Shown: positions 9,656 through 18,200 of the stretch, piece by piece | How the letters are laid out: every line of letters begins with the position of its first letter | How positions within the stretch are numbered: position 1 is the first letter of the stretch | Assembly: GCA_002238805.1 (NCBI GenBank) | Contig: MPNB01000011.1 | Location: forward strand, 1-56,853 | Direction of reading: 5' to 3' | Length of the DNA stretch: 56,853 nucleotides | Origin: Rhodothermaceae bacterium bin80 | Lineage (GTDB): Bacteria; Bacteroidota; Rhodothermia; Rhodothermales; Bin80 | Notes under the pieces: generated by a model | The model's database searches: none | The model's input: the letters and a program-made list of their open reading frames with translations, nothing else | What the model was told of the DNA's origin: nothing | Position numbers and translations under genes: made by a program

Positions 9656-9880
9656 TTAAAAATTCTTCATTTCTCTCGATCCGGCCCGCACAAACTGGCT
9701 AAAAACGTCAGGATCCAATTGTGGCACACATTCCTCAAATACCGGATCCAACTCAGAATCACCAATGGTTGTATGATGAACATACACGTCTGCCAAAACC
9801 TAGTCCTTACGCCGCGCCCTCGCATAACCCAACCAATAGCTGGTTGGAACAAAAATGGGGGAGGGCCGGCTTGTCGACAT
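9656..9880 (-). pseudogene. Small gene with one in-frame stop, unknown family
   Basis: An ATG at 9880 (minus) begins MSTSRPSPIFVPTSYWLGYA, reads 26 codons to an in-frame TAG (9800-9802), then continues 48 codons in the same frame (VLADVYVHHTTIGDSELDPV onward) to TAA at 9656. The second half has protein-like composition, with acidic and hydrophobic alternation and few rare residues, suggesting a once-coding gene broken by one nonsense change. Its 5' end overlaps the first codons of the plus-strand propeller frame, so both cannot be real there. No family recognised. Confidence 0.4.
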
Positions 9881-10622
9881 CGGATCACTGATGACGGGGA
9901 ATGGGCGGGCCGCTGCACACCTTCATCATGGTTCTGGTGGAGCCGCGGACACGGTCATTATGGCTGGTCCAGAGAAGTACGCGACGGGCTCAACCACGGT
10001 TGAACGTATGGTAGGCGATATTTTGGTAGAGTTCTTCGTCTACCAACCCTTCGGCCCGCGATGGATTCACGCCCACAGCCCCGGCGGCGAGTGGGTTGAA
10101 GCAATCTCCTCAGAATATTCGGTCACGCTTTACCACACGGATGGGACTGTTTCCCGTGTTGAGGGGCCACAGTTGCTTGGTCCGCGCCTTAACCCATCCG
10201 AACACGAACGCGCTCAGGCCACTATTGACCGTAACCTCCAGCGGTTCGACCTCGGGAATTATCCCTTCGAGATTCTCGACCATAAGCCGCCGCTTGCTAA
10301 CATCTTTTTTGATCAGTCCGGTCGCTTGTGGGTCGAAAAGACGAGGGCCGAAGGGGAGGAAATGCGTGAAGCCGATGTCTACGCGGGGTCCGTGCTGGTG
10401 GCACGTTATCGTTGGCCGCGTCGCGTCAGCGTGGGAAATGTCCCTTGGGTTACCGAGTCCATGCTGTACGGCACGACAAGGGACTCACTCGGCGTACCGC
10501 GCGTCGCGCGAGTGCAGTTAGAGTCTGATTCCTGCGTCGCGCCCTATTTGTTGACCAGAGATGCCGATCTTCATGTTTGGGAACCTCCCAAACGAGTCTT
10601 GTTTATGCTTACCCCGAAATAA
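9855..10622 (+). pseudogene. C-terminal part of a six-bladed beta-propeller-like protein, 5' end lost
   Basis: From about residue 50 on the 255-aa product resembles propeller proteins of this bacterial group: FGPRWIHAHSPGGEWVEA, EGPQLLGPRLNPSEHERAQA, PPLANIFFDQSGRLWVEKTR and YGTTRDSLGVPRVARVQLE are blade-like repeats of about 40 residues. Intact relatives are about 350-420 aa and begin with a lipoprotein signal, which is missing here. The first 40 or so residues are Gly/Ala/His-rich and overlap a minus-strand remnant, so ATG 9855 is unlikely to be a true start. Most likely an N-terminally truncated relic, although expression from an internal start cannot be excluded. Confidence 0.55.
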
Positions 10623-10650
10623 ATGATAATTCCCCCTGGGGGTGGTCAAG

Positions 10651-11688
10651 TCAGTCCTCTGCGTTAGCCTGCTCACGTCGGCGCTGCGCCAGATAGCGAC
10701 GCAGTACATCAGCATCCCGGTTATGACCACGTAGATCCACATTAAACGAATGTCCACCATCAGGGCTAGCCACAAAAAACATGTAGTCGTGTTCTTCCGC
10801 TTGTGCAGTTTTTATCAGAGATGATCGTGAGGGGTTAGTGATGGGACTCGGCGGAAGCCCTTGGTACAGATACGTGTTGTATGGGTGATCAATTTTATAA
10901 TCACGATAAAATAGACGACGCACGCCGTCCTCAAGCTCAATCAGAGCATATTGCACTGTTGGATCGGCCTGCAGGGGCCAGTGCCTTCGCAGGCGGTTCA
11001 AGTACACGCCTGCAACGCGAGATTTTTCTTCGATTACTCTCGTTTCCCATTCGACAATTGCAGCCAGACTCACAACTTCATCACGCGACAGCCCACGTGT
11101 GCTCGCTTCGCTTGCCGCTTCCTTTTCATAAAACTCATCGAATTCCCGTTTAATCCGTCGAACAACCTCTGTCGCTTCGGTCAACCAGTAGAAGCTGTAC
11201 GTATCGGGTAACATGTAACTGAACAAGTGTAGCGTGTCTGTACCAAGCGAGGTTGCCAGAGCAGTATCACCGAGTGCAGCCATAAAATCTTCAGCTTCAA
11301 ATGCCATGTTGGCAGCCGCAGAACGTGCAACCCTGTCGCGTCTGGATCCAGCGGGAATCCTCAGAGACACTGGGGTTTGCAGTCCCCTCCGCAAGGTTTG
11401 CAATAGACTGACGTTGGATTTTCCCGACGAAAAAACGTAGTGCCCAGCCTTTATTTGATCCTTCCAGCCAGTTGCATGGGCTACTAAACGGAAGGTCCAA
11501 GAGTATTTTGTCAGTTCTCGACTTTCAAGTGAGTCTACGACGTTGACAAAGATGCTTCCCCGTGGAATATACAATGTCCGATCGCCGTCAAAGGAGGGTG
11601 TATTTGGAGCCCAGAGAAGCCAACTTCCTCCCGCACCCAGTCCGATGATAATCACAATGCTGAACACAACAATTCGGCTCTTTCGCAT
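10651..11688 (-). CDS. mltG: Endolytic murein transglycosylase MltG (YceG-like)
   Basis: A 345-aa inner-membrane lytic transglycosylase that cuts nascent glycan strands and so helps terminate peptidoglycan chains. One N-terminal membrane segment (VVFSIVIIIGLGAGGSWLLW) is followed by a LysM-like region and the YceG catalytic domain. The family motif appears as AAIVEWETRV with the catalytic Glu, then VYLNRLRRHWPLQADPTVQY and YNTYLYQGLPPSPITNP. The length fits the family. It begins 2 nt after the stop of the chorismate mutase gene, so the two are probably cotranscribed. Confidence 0.95.
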   Translation of the reverse strand: MRKSRIVVFSIVIIIGLGAGGSWLLWAPNTPSFDGDRTLYIPRGSIFVNVVDSLESRELTKYSWTFRLVAHATGWKDQIKAGHYVFSSGKSNVSLLQTLRRGLQTPVSLRIPAGSRRDRVARSAAANMAFEAEDFMAALGDTALATSLGTDTLHLFSYMLPDTYSFYWLTEATEVVRRIKREFDEFYEKEAASEASTRGLSRDEVVSLAAIVEWETRVIEEKSRVAGVYLNRLRRHWPLQADPTVQYALIELEDGVRRLFYRDYKIDHPYNTYLYQGLPPSPITNPSRSSLIKTAQAEEHDYMFFVASPDGGHSFNVDLRGHNRDADVLRRYLAQRRREQANAED

Positions 11689-11690
11689 AG

Positions 11691-12005
11691 CTACCGTTTT
11701 GTTTTTCGCTGATATTTTTGACGCTCCAGTGAACGCGTCTCATCTATAACGCGTTCAAAGAGTCGTTGAATAGCGTCCGTTGGCAGTGGTCCAAGGTTGG
11801 CCTGAATGACATTTTCCAAGACTTCTTTTTCTCTAGAAGGATCGTAAACAGGGAGTCCGAGTTGCTGTTTGATATGTCCGATTTTATTCGCCGCGCGCGA
11901 GCGCTCGTTAAAAATTTTCACCAATACTTGATCAAGCTCATCGATTTGTGCCCGGAGTGGGGCCAGATCTTCTTCAGAGACAGCTTGAGACGGTACAGGC
12001 TTCAT
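11691..12005 (-). CDS. Chorismate mutase, AroQ class
   Basis: A 104-aa all-helical protein expected to convert chorismate to prephenate for Phe/Tyr synthesis. Seen: LAPLRAQIDELDQVLVKIFNERSRAANKIGHIK (helix 1 with the conserved Arg and Asp), then LPVYDPSREKEVLENV and a third helix ending FERVIDETRSLE, the arrangement of the AroQ fold. There is no fused DAHP synthase or prephenate dehydratase domain. It is the first gene of the chorismate mutase-mltG pair and diverges from the secreted-protein gene at 12130, with about 125 nt between. Confidence 0.9.
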   Translation of the reverse strand: MKPVPSQAVSEEDLAPLRAQIDELDQVLVKIFNERSRAANKIGHIKQQLGLPVYDPSREKEVLENVIQANLGPLPTDAIQRLFERVIDETRSLERQKYQRKTKR

Positions 12006-12129
12006 GATGTATTATTCAAGTGCAGTTAATAAATTAAGCGTGTAAGCCGTGCAACAAAACTGTGATCTCGAGGTATTGATTGATTGCAAGACACGCCTTA
12101 AACTCTCTTAACCGAAGATATACTGTGTA

Positions 12130-12654
12130 ATGCGTAGAAATTTGTTAGTCATTGCCGTTCTAGCCTTTTTGGCATCGCCTGCTCAGTCCCAGTTCAGGGA
12201 AGCTGTTCCAGATGCATTTCCCCAGACCCGTGTGTACGATATGTCCAACAGGGTTGGCGTATTTCTGAATAAGATATTCAACCCGAGTGTTTTTCAAATG
12301 AGCCACAGCTTTGAAATGACGGCCGGGTCCTTTGGTGGGAATGGATACTCGATGGGCATGTACACAAATACTATGGCGTGGCAATTTAGCCCCAAACTAG
12401 CCGCACGGATGGATGTTGCCGTTGCATACTCCCCTCAGAACCAGATGGCCCGGGAATATGGTTTTGGGCAGCAGCGCCCCCAGGTTTTTCTGCGTAATGC
12501 CGAAATTGGCTGGAAGCCGTCCAAAAATGTTCAATTCCATCTTCAAGTCAGACAGGATCCGTATGCATATCAGAACATGATGGGCTATGGACCTTACGGA
12601 TACGGTTATGGTCGTCGACATATTGGACTGTTTCGAAGGAATCCTTGGTTTTAG
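12130..12654 (+). CDS. Secreted or outer-membrane hypothetical protein
   Basis: A 174-aa protein with a signal peptide (LLVIAVLAFLASPAQSQ). The mature part has alternating aromatic/polar stretches (SHSFEMTAGSF, WQFSPKLAARMDVAVAY, VFLRNAEIGWKPSKNVQFHLQV) like strands of a small outer-membrane barrel, and ends in a Gly/Tyr-rich tail (MGYGPYGYGYG) with a final aromatic residue. No named family is recognised. It leads the operon with the LytR_C protein 21 nt downstream, hinting at an envelope function; this is inference. Confidence 0.75.
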   Translation: MRRNLLVIAVLAFLASPAQSQFREAVPDAFPQTRVYDMSNRVGVFLNKIFNPSVFQMSHSFEMTAGSFGGNGYSMGMYTNTMAWQFSPKLAARMDVAVAYSPQNQMAREYGFGQQRPQVFLRNAEIGWKPSKNVQFHLQVRQDPYAYQNMMGYGPYGYGYGRRHIGLFRRNPWF

Positions 12655-12675
12655 TGCCTCGTGAGCGGGGTGCGG

Positions 12676-13188
12676 ATGAATCGCCTAAAAGCTTTTGGTA
12701 TTGATATAATCGCAGCCCTTGTCGGGTTGGTGATCGTTATTGGGATCGTGTCCACCTTTACGAACGTTCCGTTCCTAAGGGATGCAGTCCTTCTCCCTGT
12801 TCAAGTGGCCTCTTCCGTCGAAACCTCTGGTTATCCGGGCACTGCCGATATGTATCAGGTAGAGGTCCGTAATGGAGTAGGTGTTAATGGTGTTGCTGAA
12901 CGAATGCGGGAATACCTGCGATCAAAAGGGTACGATGTTGTAGGTGTGGGCAATCACAGATCATTTGATATTGAGAAGACGATCATCGTTGATCGAATCG
13001 ATAATTTGGCTATTGCACAGCAGGTGGCTGCATCACTCGGGTTGCCGCACGATCGTATTAGAAAGGATGTTCGCGATGAGTTTCATCTTGACGTTTCCAT
13101 TATTATTGGTAAAGATTATGGAATAATTCCTCCATTCAGCGACACTCTAAATTCCTCTAATATTCCAAATTTGCATGACAGTAACTGA
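12676..13188 (+). CDS. LytR_C domain membrane protein
   Basis: About 170 aa, with one N-terminal membrane segment (IIAALVGLVIVIGIVS) and a periplasmic LytR C-terminal domain: YQVEVRNGVGVNGVAERMREYLRSKGYDVV, then TIIVDR and LGLPHDRIRKDV. In the LytR-CpsA-Psr family this domain accompanies a catalytic domain that is absent here, so this is a stand-alone LytR_C protein. ATG 12676 is preferred over the GTG at 12661. Its end overlaps the rsfS start by 14 nt, indicating coupled translation; the same pairing is common in related bacteria. Confidence 0.85.
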   Translation: MNRLKAFGIDIIAALVGLVIVIGIVSTFTNVPFLRDAVLLPVQVASSVETSGYPGTADMYQVEVRNGVGVNGVAERMREYLRSKGYDVVGVGNHRSFDIEKTIIVDRIDNLAIAQQVAASLGLPHDRIRKDVRDEFHLDVSIIIGKDYGIIPPFSDTLNSSNIPNLHDSN

Positions 13189-13612
13189 GCCATCATCGCT
13201 CATACCTCCCCCAGCGTTTGACAAGCAACGTACAGGTTCAGTACCTGTGAGGGTTCTTGCACGCGAAGCTATAGTAGCAATACAGGAAAAAAAGGCTCAT
13301 GACGTGGTCATTATGGATATGCGGGCAACCAGTGGTCTGGCAGACTATTTTGTCTTGTGCTCAGCTACATCCGACCTTCAAGTTAAGGCTATCACAGAAT
13401 CTGTCCAGACCCGGCTCAAACACGAATGTAATGAGCTTCCCTGGCACACCGAAGGAGCAGAGCACCGCCAGTGGGTATTGCTTGATTACGTAGATCTGGT
13501 GGTGCACATATTCACACCTGAGAGACGCGCGTTTTATGACCTTGAGCGGCTCTGGAGTGATGCTCCAACGGAGACAGTTGATGAGCATCCCGTTGCTATG
13601 CTTAATCCATGA
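13175..13612 (+). CDS. rsfS: Ribosome silencing factor RsfS
   Basis: A 145-aa cytosolic protein that binds ribosomal protein L14 on the 50S subunit and blocks subunit joining under nutrient limitation. Seen: VIMDMRATSGLADYFVLCSATSD, the conserved YF(V)L(C)(S)(A)TS core, followed by WVLLDYVDLVVHIFTPERRAFYDLERLW, the diagnostic C-terminal motif. The first about 20 residues are a Pro/Ser-rich extension. It overlaps the LytR_C gene upstream (14 nt) and the lipoprotein gene downstream (ATGA). Confidence 0.96.
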   Translation: MTVTEPSSLIPPPAFDKQRTGSVPVRVLAREAIVAIQEKKAHDVVIMDMRATSGLADYFVLCSATSDLQVKAITESVQTRLKHECNELPWHTEGAEHRQWVLLDYVDLVVHIFTPERRAFYDLERLWSDAPTETVDEHPVAMLNP

Positions 13613-14115
13613 GGGCAAGCCTCACACTACTTATGGTTGCTTGTCTCGGGTTCTTTGGAGCATGCAGTGGACCTGTCGCCACAACCCCGACAGATCCAGA
13701 TACGAGCTTCGGCCATCGCTATGAGGGCGAGGCTCCCGATGGATATAATGCCGTTACGATTAGCGTACCTGACGAGGAGTTGGAATTTGCCTACTTCCCC
13801 GCTACCTTCGATCATGTTATCGTACGCCCCGACCTTATGCAATTGCAGACCGATACCGTATCTGTAGAGATTTTGGTAAAAGGCAGTCTACCGGATGCAT
13901 GCATGGAATTACATGCCTTTGACCAGGAAAGGACAGGGAATGTGGTAACGGCAACTTTGCAAATGCGCAGACCACAGTCGCGCGTATGTGCAAGCGTGCG
14001 CAGGCCCTACAGGCTGTACTTAATGTTGGAGGATAGTTTTGTGCAGGGGCACTACACGCTGAAACTCAATGGCTCAATCATACCATTCGTGGTGCAGTAC
14101 ATTGAATCGGACTAA
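13609..14115 (+). CDS. Lipoprotein of unknown function
   Basis: A 168-aa protein with a clear lipoprotein signal (LTLLMVACLGFFGAC, lipid-carrying Cys after GFFGA). The mature part is predicted beta-rich with two further cysteines (DACMELH and RVCASV) that could form a disulfide in the periplasm. ATG overlaps the rsfS stop as ATGA, so it is translated in the same operon. No domain family recognised. Confidence 0.8.
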   Translation: MRASLTLLMVACLGFFGACSGPVATTPTDPDTSFGHRYEGEAPDGYNAVTISVPDEELEFAYFPATFDHVIVRPDLMQLQTDTVSVEILVKGSLPDACMELHAFDQERTGNVVTATLQMRRPQSRVCASVRRPYRLYLMLEDSFVQGHYTLKLNGSIIPFVVQYIESD

Positions 14116-14131
14116 GATCCCGATTCCCAAC

Positions 14132-14479
14132 CTAATCTATGCTCTCACTGATCTGACATCTCGTGAGTTGCGGTAGAAGTCGTTCTTTTTTGGCTAATGT
14201 GATGAGCGCATTGCAAATATCAGACAGGTTTTCCGAGTGCTCAATTTTTTCAATAGTGCTGGAAAAAATAATTTCAGAATCGGCGTCTGGTTCCTCCCAA
14301 TCACACGCTCGATAAAGAAGGTAGGCATCGTCTTCGAAAAAATAGCTGGCCGAATATTTCTCTGTCATGCTGCTTGGGTCGTACAGTAAGACTTCTGCAT
14401 ACGAGAGGTCATCAGAAGCATTCAGGAGCCATTGATAGAGTAGCTCAGTTGCAAATCCGTCCATAAAACGATTATTCAT
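14132..14479 (-). CDS. Small acidic hypothetical protein
   Basis: A 115-aa soluble, acidic protein without signal peptide or membrane segment. Residues ASYFFEDDAYLLYRACDWEEPDAD suggest a mixed alpha/beta fold; the C-terminal part is helical. GAGAAAAA precedes ATG 14479. It starts 6 nt after lipB and is the last gene of the sprA-lipB run. No family recognised. It converges with the lipoprotein gene, 16 nt away. Confidence 0.65.
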   Translation of the reverse strand: MNNRFMDGFATELLYQWLLNASDDLSYAEVLLYDPSSMTEKYSASYFFEDDAYLLYRACDWEEPDADSEIIFSSTIEKIEHSENLSDICNALITLAKKERLLPQLTRCQISESID

Positions 14480-14485
14480 TTTTTC

Positions 14486-15241
14486 TCAGGCTATTATTGG
14501 TTGGGCGGTTAGGTGCTGGGCGATGTCTTTTTGATCTAACAGGTTCTCCAGATACTTGTACGCTTCCAGTTTGCTAAGTGTCTGAGACTGCACACCGAAT
14601 ATTATGTCAAAATGGCGCGATATTGATCGGGCAACGGTATTGATATCGTAGGATTTCCCCAATTCCTGAACCATTGAAGTTATCTCCCGGTCGGCGATAC
14701 CGCAAGGTGTGATTCTGCTGAAGTATCGCAAGTCCGGGTCAATATTCAGGGCAAGTCCATGAGTAGTCACCCAGCGGCTGACATGGATACCAAATGCACA
14801 GATCTTTCGCTCGGTATCCTTCTCTCCGACCCAAACCCCCGTGCGCTTGGGTACACGGAATCCCGTCAAACCAAACTCGTTAAGCGTGTGCAGGACAATT
14901 TCCTCCAAGTCGCGCATGAATCGGTGTAGGTCACGATATAGCCGGTCCAGATCCAATAAGAAGTATGCCACGAGCTGACCTGGGCCGTGGTAGGTCACAT
15001 CGCCTCCGCGATCGATGTAGACCACTTCTGCGTTCCCCGGAGCAATGAGATGCTGGTCGTTGCCGCTTTTACCCATGGTGAAGACCGGGGGGTGCTCAAG
15101 TAAAAGCAGTACGTGGGGTAGATGTTCTCCGCTCCTCTTGGCTTGAATAAGGCGATCCTTGATCGTTTCCTGGAGCGCCCAAGTAGGCCGGTACGCTACA
15201 CGACCCAAGTGACAAATTACGGCAGTTTCTGGCCCTGACAC
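14486..15241 (-). CDS. lipB: Octanoyltransferase LipB
   Basis: A 251-aa cytosolic enzyme that transfers octanoyl from acyl carrier protein to lipoyl domains, the first step of lipoate synthesis. Family motifs are complete: LLEHPPVFTMGKSG, RGGDVTYHGPGQLVAY, KICAFGIHVSRWVTTHGLALNI with the catalytic Lys, and ITPCGIADREITSM with the catalytic Cys. The start is GTG at 15241, 1 nt after the sprA stop, so translation is probably coupled to sprA. LipA is not in the window. Confidence 0.96.
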   Translation of the reverse strand: MSGPETAVICHLGRVAYRPTWALQETIKDRLIQAKRSGEHLPHVLLLLEHPPVFTMGKSGNDQHLIAPGNAEVVYIDRGGDVTYHGPGQLVAYFLLDLDRLYRDLHRFMRDLEEIVLHTLNEFGLTGFRVPKRTGVWVGEKDTERKICAFGIHVSRWVTTHGLALNIDPDLRYFSRITPCGIADREITSMVQELGKSYDINTVARSISRHFDIIFGVQSQTLSKLEAYKYLENLLDQKDIAQHLTAQPIIA

Positions 15242-15242
15242 C

Positions 15243-18200
15243 TTAGTGTGAGAAGTTTACGCGGAGGTTGAATCCGGCGTTAATCTTGGTATAGGGGAGC
15301 CGTCGACTGTCGCCAATAAAGTCTTCGTACTCAACAAACAGATCCGCCGAAACGACATTGCTGAATTGGTAGCCAATCTTGGGCTGCGCCAGTATCCTTG
15401 ATGTACTGGTCAGCACATCCACGAAAGGCTCTTCCAGCGCTCTTGCTGGATCAAATTCCGGATCAATTGCTGCAAATTCCATTGCCCGACGGATGTAGAA
15501 GCTGCGGTCATCGTTAGCAGTTCTTGAAACTGTGAGAGACGCGTTGATCCGGTTGTTCAGTACACGGCGCAGGAATGGGAGACGCATGCCTGTTTTGGCC
15601 CAGGATGCAGTAATCGAGATCTCGTTGGTTCGATTTTCGTTGACCACGTTGTTGGTCGTACTCAGGGAGTATGAATTTGACTTGTTCCATGCCACACTGG
15701 TCTGGATACTCCCCTTGAACGAAAGATCTATTGCAATTAACGGCTGGAATCGTTCGTTGACTCGTGCTGCATCGATTTCCTCTGCGGGGATATTAAAGGC
15801 GATAACAGGGCCGGATCCGAGGCGAAAGGCATCCAGTTGGCCGCCACGGAGGTTGGATCTGAAGTCTGACGAGAAATCCGCAGAATAATTATGACGTAAC
15901 GTAGCAGACTGCGCGATCCTTCGAATTAGTGGCCATTTGGAAATTCCCGTGTATGTGATGTTCCAACTCGGCAGAGGGAAGGGCATGGTTCCGCCAGTTC
16001 CTAATGCAAGATAACTTGACTGAAAATCCTCGTAAACCAGTCGGTTTGTCAAGGCAGATGAGAAGAGTGTGTCGGGCAGTATGCTGCCTGGTGTGCAAGC
16101 TTCCCCACAGTCTGCGCGAAATTGATCCAGTTGCGCCAGGAACAGATCACTGTAGGAGGCTGTAAGGGCCCAAGAAGATACGGAAATGTTACCGGTGCGT
16201 GTTGTATCTGCCCCTGGGTGCCCGTCATCCAGAATTCGGTAGGTGAGATTCTCCCGGTCACCATTTTCCATTCTCCAGTTGAGTGAGATCCGTAGGCTGG
16301 ATGATAGATTCAGTGATGTCTGGGCAGACCATCGATTCACATTATTTAGCGCATCGGTCACCTGCAGACGTTCGTTGATGATGCGGCCTTGTTCGGGTGT
16401 GATAGTGCGGTCAAGCCCTAGTCGATATCTCAGCGATGGTCCCTGGCCGTTGAACACCGCATCACGCAGGCTGTAATTAACCTGTACGATCCCAGATTCG
16501 TCTAGGCGACCTATGTTGTTGGCCGAAGCCTGGCGCGCACCATTGTATGTTATCGATGCATCCTGAAGGCCTGTGATGGCAAGTAGCAGTCGACGTGTGA
16601 GTGCTTTGGGGGTAAGATTTTGGGGAAGCCGGAATCTACGTCCACGTGTAGAGTCTTCTTCTGTCTGCGGTTGAAGCTCATCAAGTGCAGGCATATCAAT
16701 AGGCGGCACGTCAGCGGGATCGACAACATCGATCTCTGGAGCCTCTTGTGCAGTGGTGTCAGCTTCCGCAGCTCTTTGACGTTCTCGTTCTTCGCGTCTC
16801 TGCTCACGACGCTCCTTTCTTTCAGTTTCTCTTTGCAGGCGGCGAGACTGCGCAGCAGACTCGGCGGCACGCTGAGAATCCTGGAGCCGCTTATAGAAAC
16901 CAAACTTTTCAAACAAGTCCTGGGGGCGCAGGGTAAGGCCTGCTCGGAGAGTGACGTTAGTGCTGATCTGAGCCCCGGTGTTATTGCCCACCGATCCATT
17001 TGACCAGTTAAAATTTGTTGTGTAGGTCATATCCTGCACCTGTATCCAGGATAGAGCATCGTAACGCTGAAGCCGTGGACGAAAGGTTACGTTGAATTGA
17101 GATCCATAAGATTCCGGACGAACAGAGGGTCCACCAGGTACACCGCCTCCGAGTGCCTGCCTGAATACCGATCCAATTTTGCGATGTTGCAAGCCAGCGA
17201 GTTCAAATGCGCTCGAACCTATTTGGGAGCTGTCAATTACTCCTTCATTGAGTAGTGAGGCCAGAGATGTATCATCCAATCGGGATTCTATTCCAGTGGA
17301 ATCGACTAAAATGACTGAGTAAAGTGTATCTACCCCGATAGCATTCAGGCTCTGGTTTGTGTTCGATTCCATACCCAGATTCAGGAACCCAAACGGGTTG
17401 TACTGGAGCGAGAAGCGTCGGGCATGAGAGAACTGGTGCTGTGGACGAATGGGGAACTGTACGTCCACGGGCAATTGCGAGCTACGCCTACGAACCGGAT
17501 CCGGACGTTGCTTTGACGAGGTAAATGCACGATTCGCAGTCAAACTGTAGTCGAGTGAAGAAGGTAGATAGTTGAGTCCAATACTGCTTAACAGCTTTAA
17601 TACAGGTATCTCCTCCAGCCACGAAAACAGTCGCAACACGCGCGGGTTACGTATCTGTAGACGATAACTCAGTGAAGAATTCCAGCGCCAGGAGTTTCGA
17701 AAGGACTGTGTGGGGGTACGCCCTTCGGTATCTGAGTATGCATAGCTGAAAGCCAGGCCATCAACGGTATTGCGCAGCAGGCGCGAACGTGATCCATTCT
17801 TATTGATTCGTGTAGTGTACGAGGATATCCTGGAAAACGTCTGGGCTTCTTCGCGAATCTGATCCTGGCGGATAGAAATTTCTTCGCTGGTTAACGTGGA
17901 ATCTGCGGCGATCGCATCTTGGAGGCTGCTTACTCGTATATCTCCACGGTTTGGATCAAACCGTGGGATACTGGAATTTTCCTTCACCTCTACGCTGACA
18001 GGTAATCTCCATCCATACTGTTCGGGAATGAACTTGTCTACATTCAACTGAGAGTTTACCGTCCAGTTTTGAATGTTAAGCTGTTGTCTGTCTGACAGCG
18101 TACTTGAAAGTCCACCAAAACCGTCTGATTGTGTATGCAATGACAGCCTTATGTGTGCAAGGTCAGCTAATTTGATATCCGCATTTCCGTAAGCTGCATG

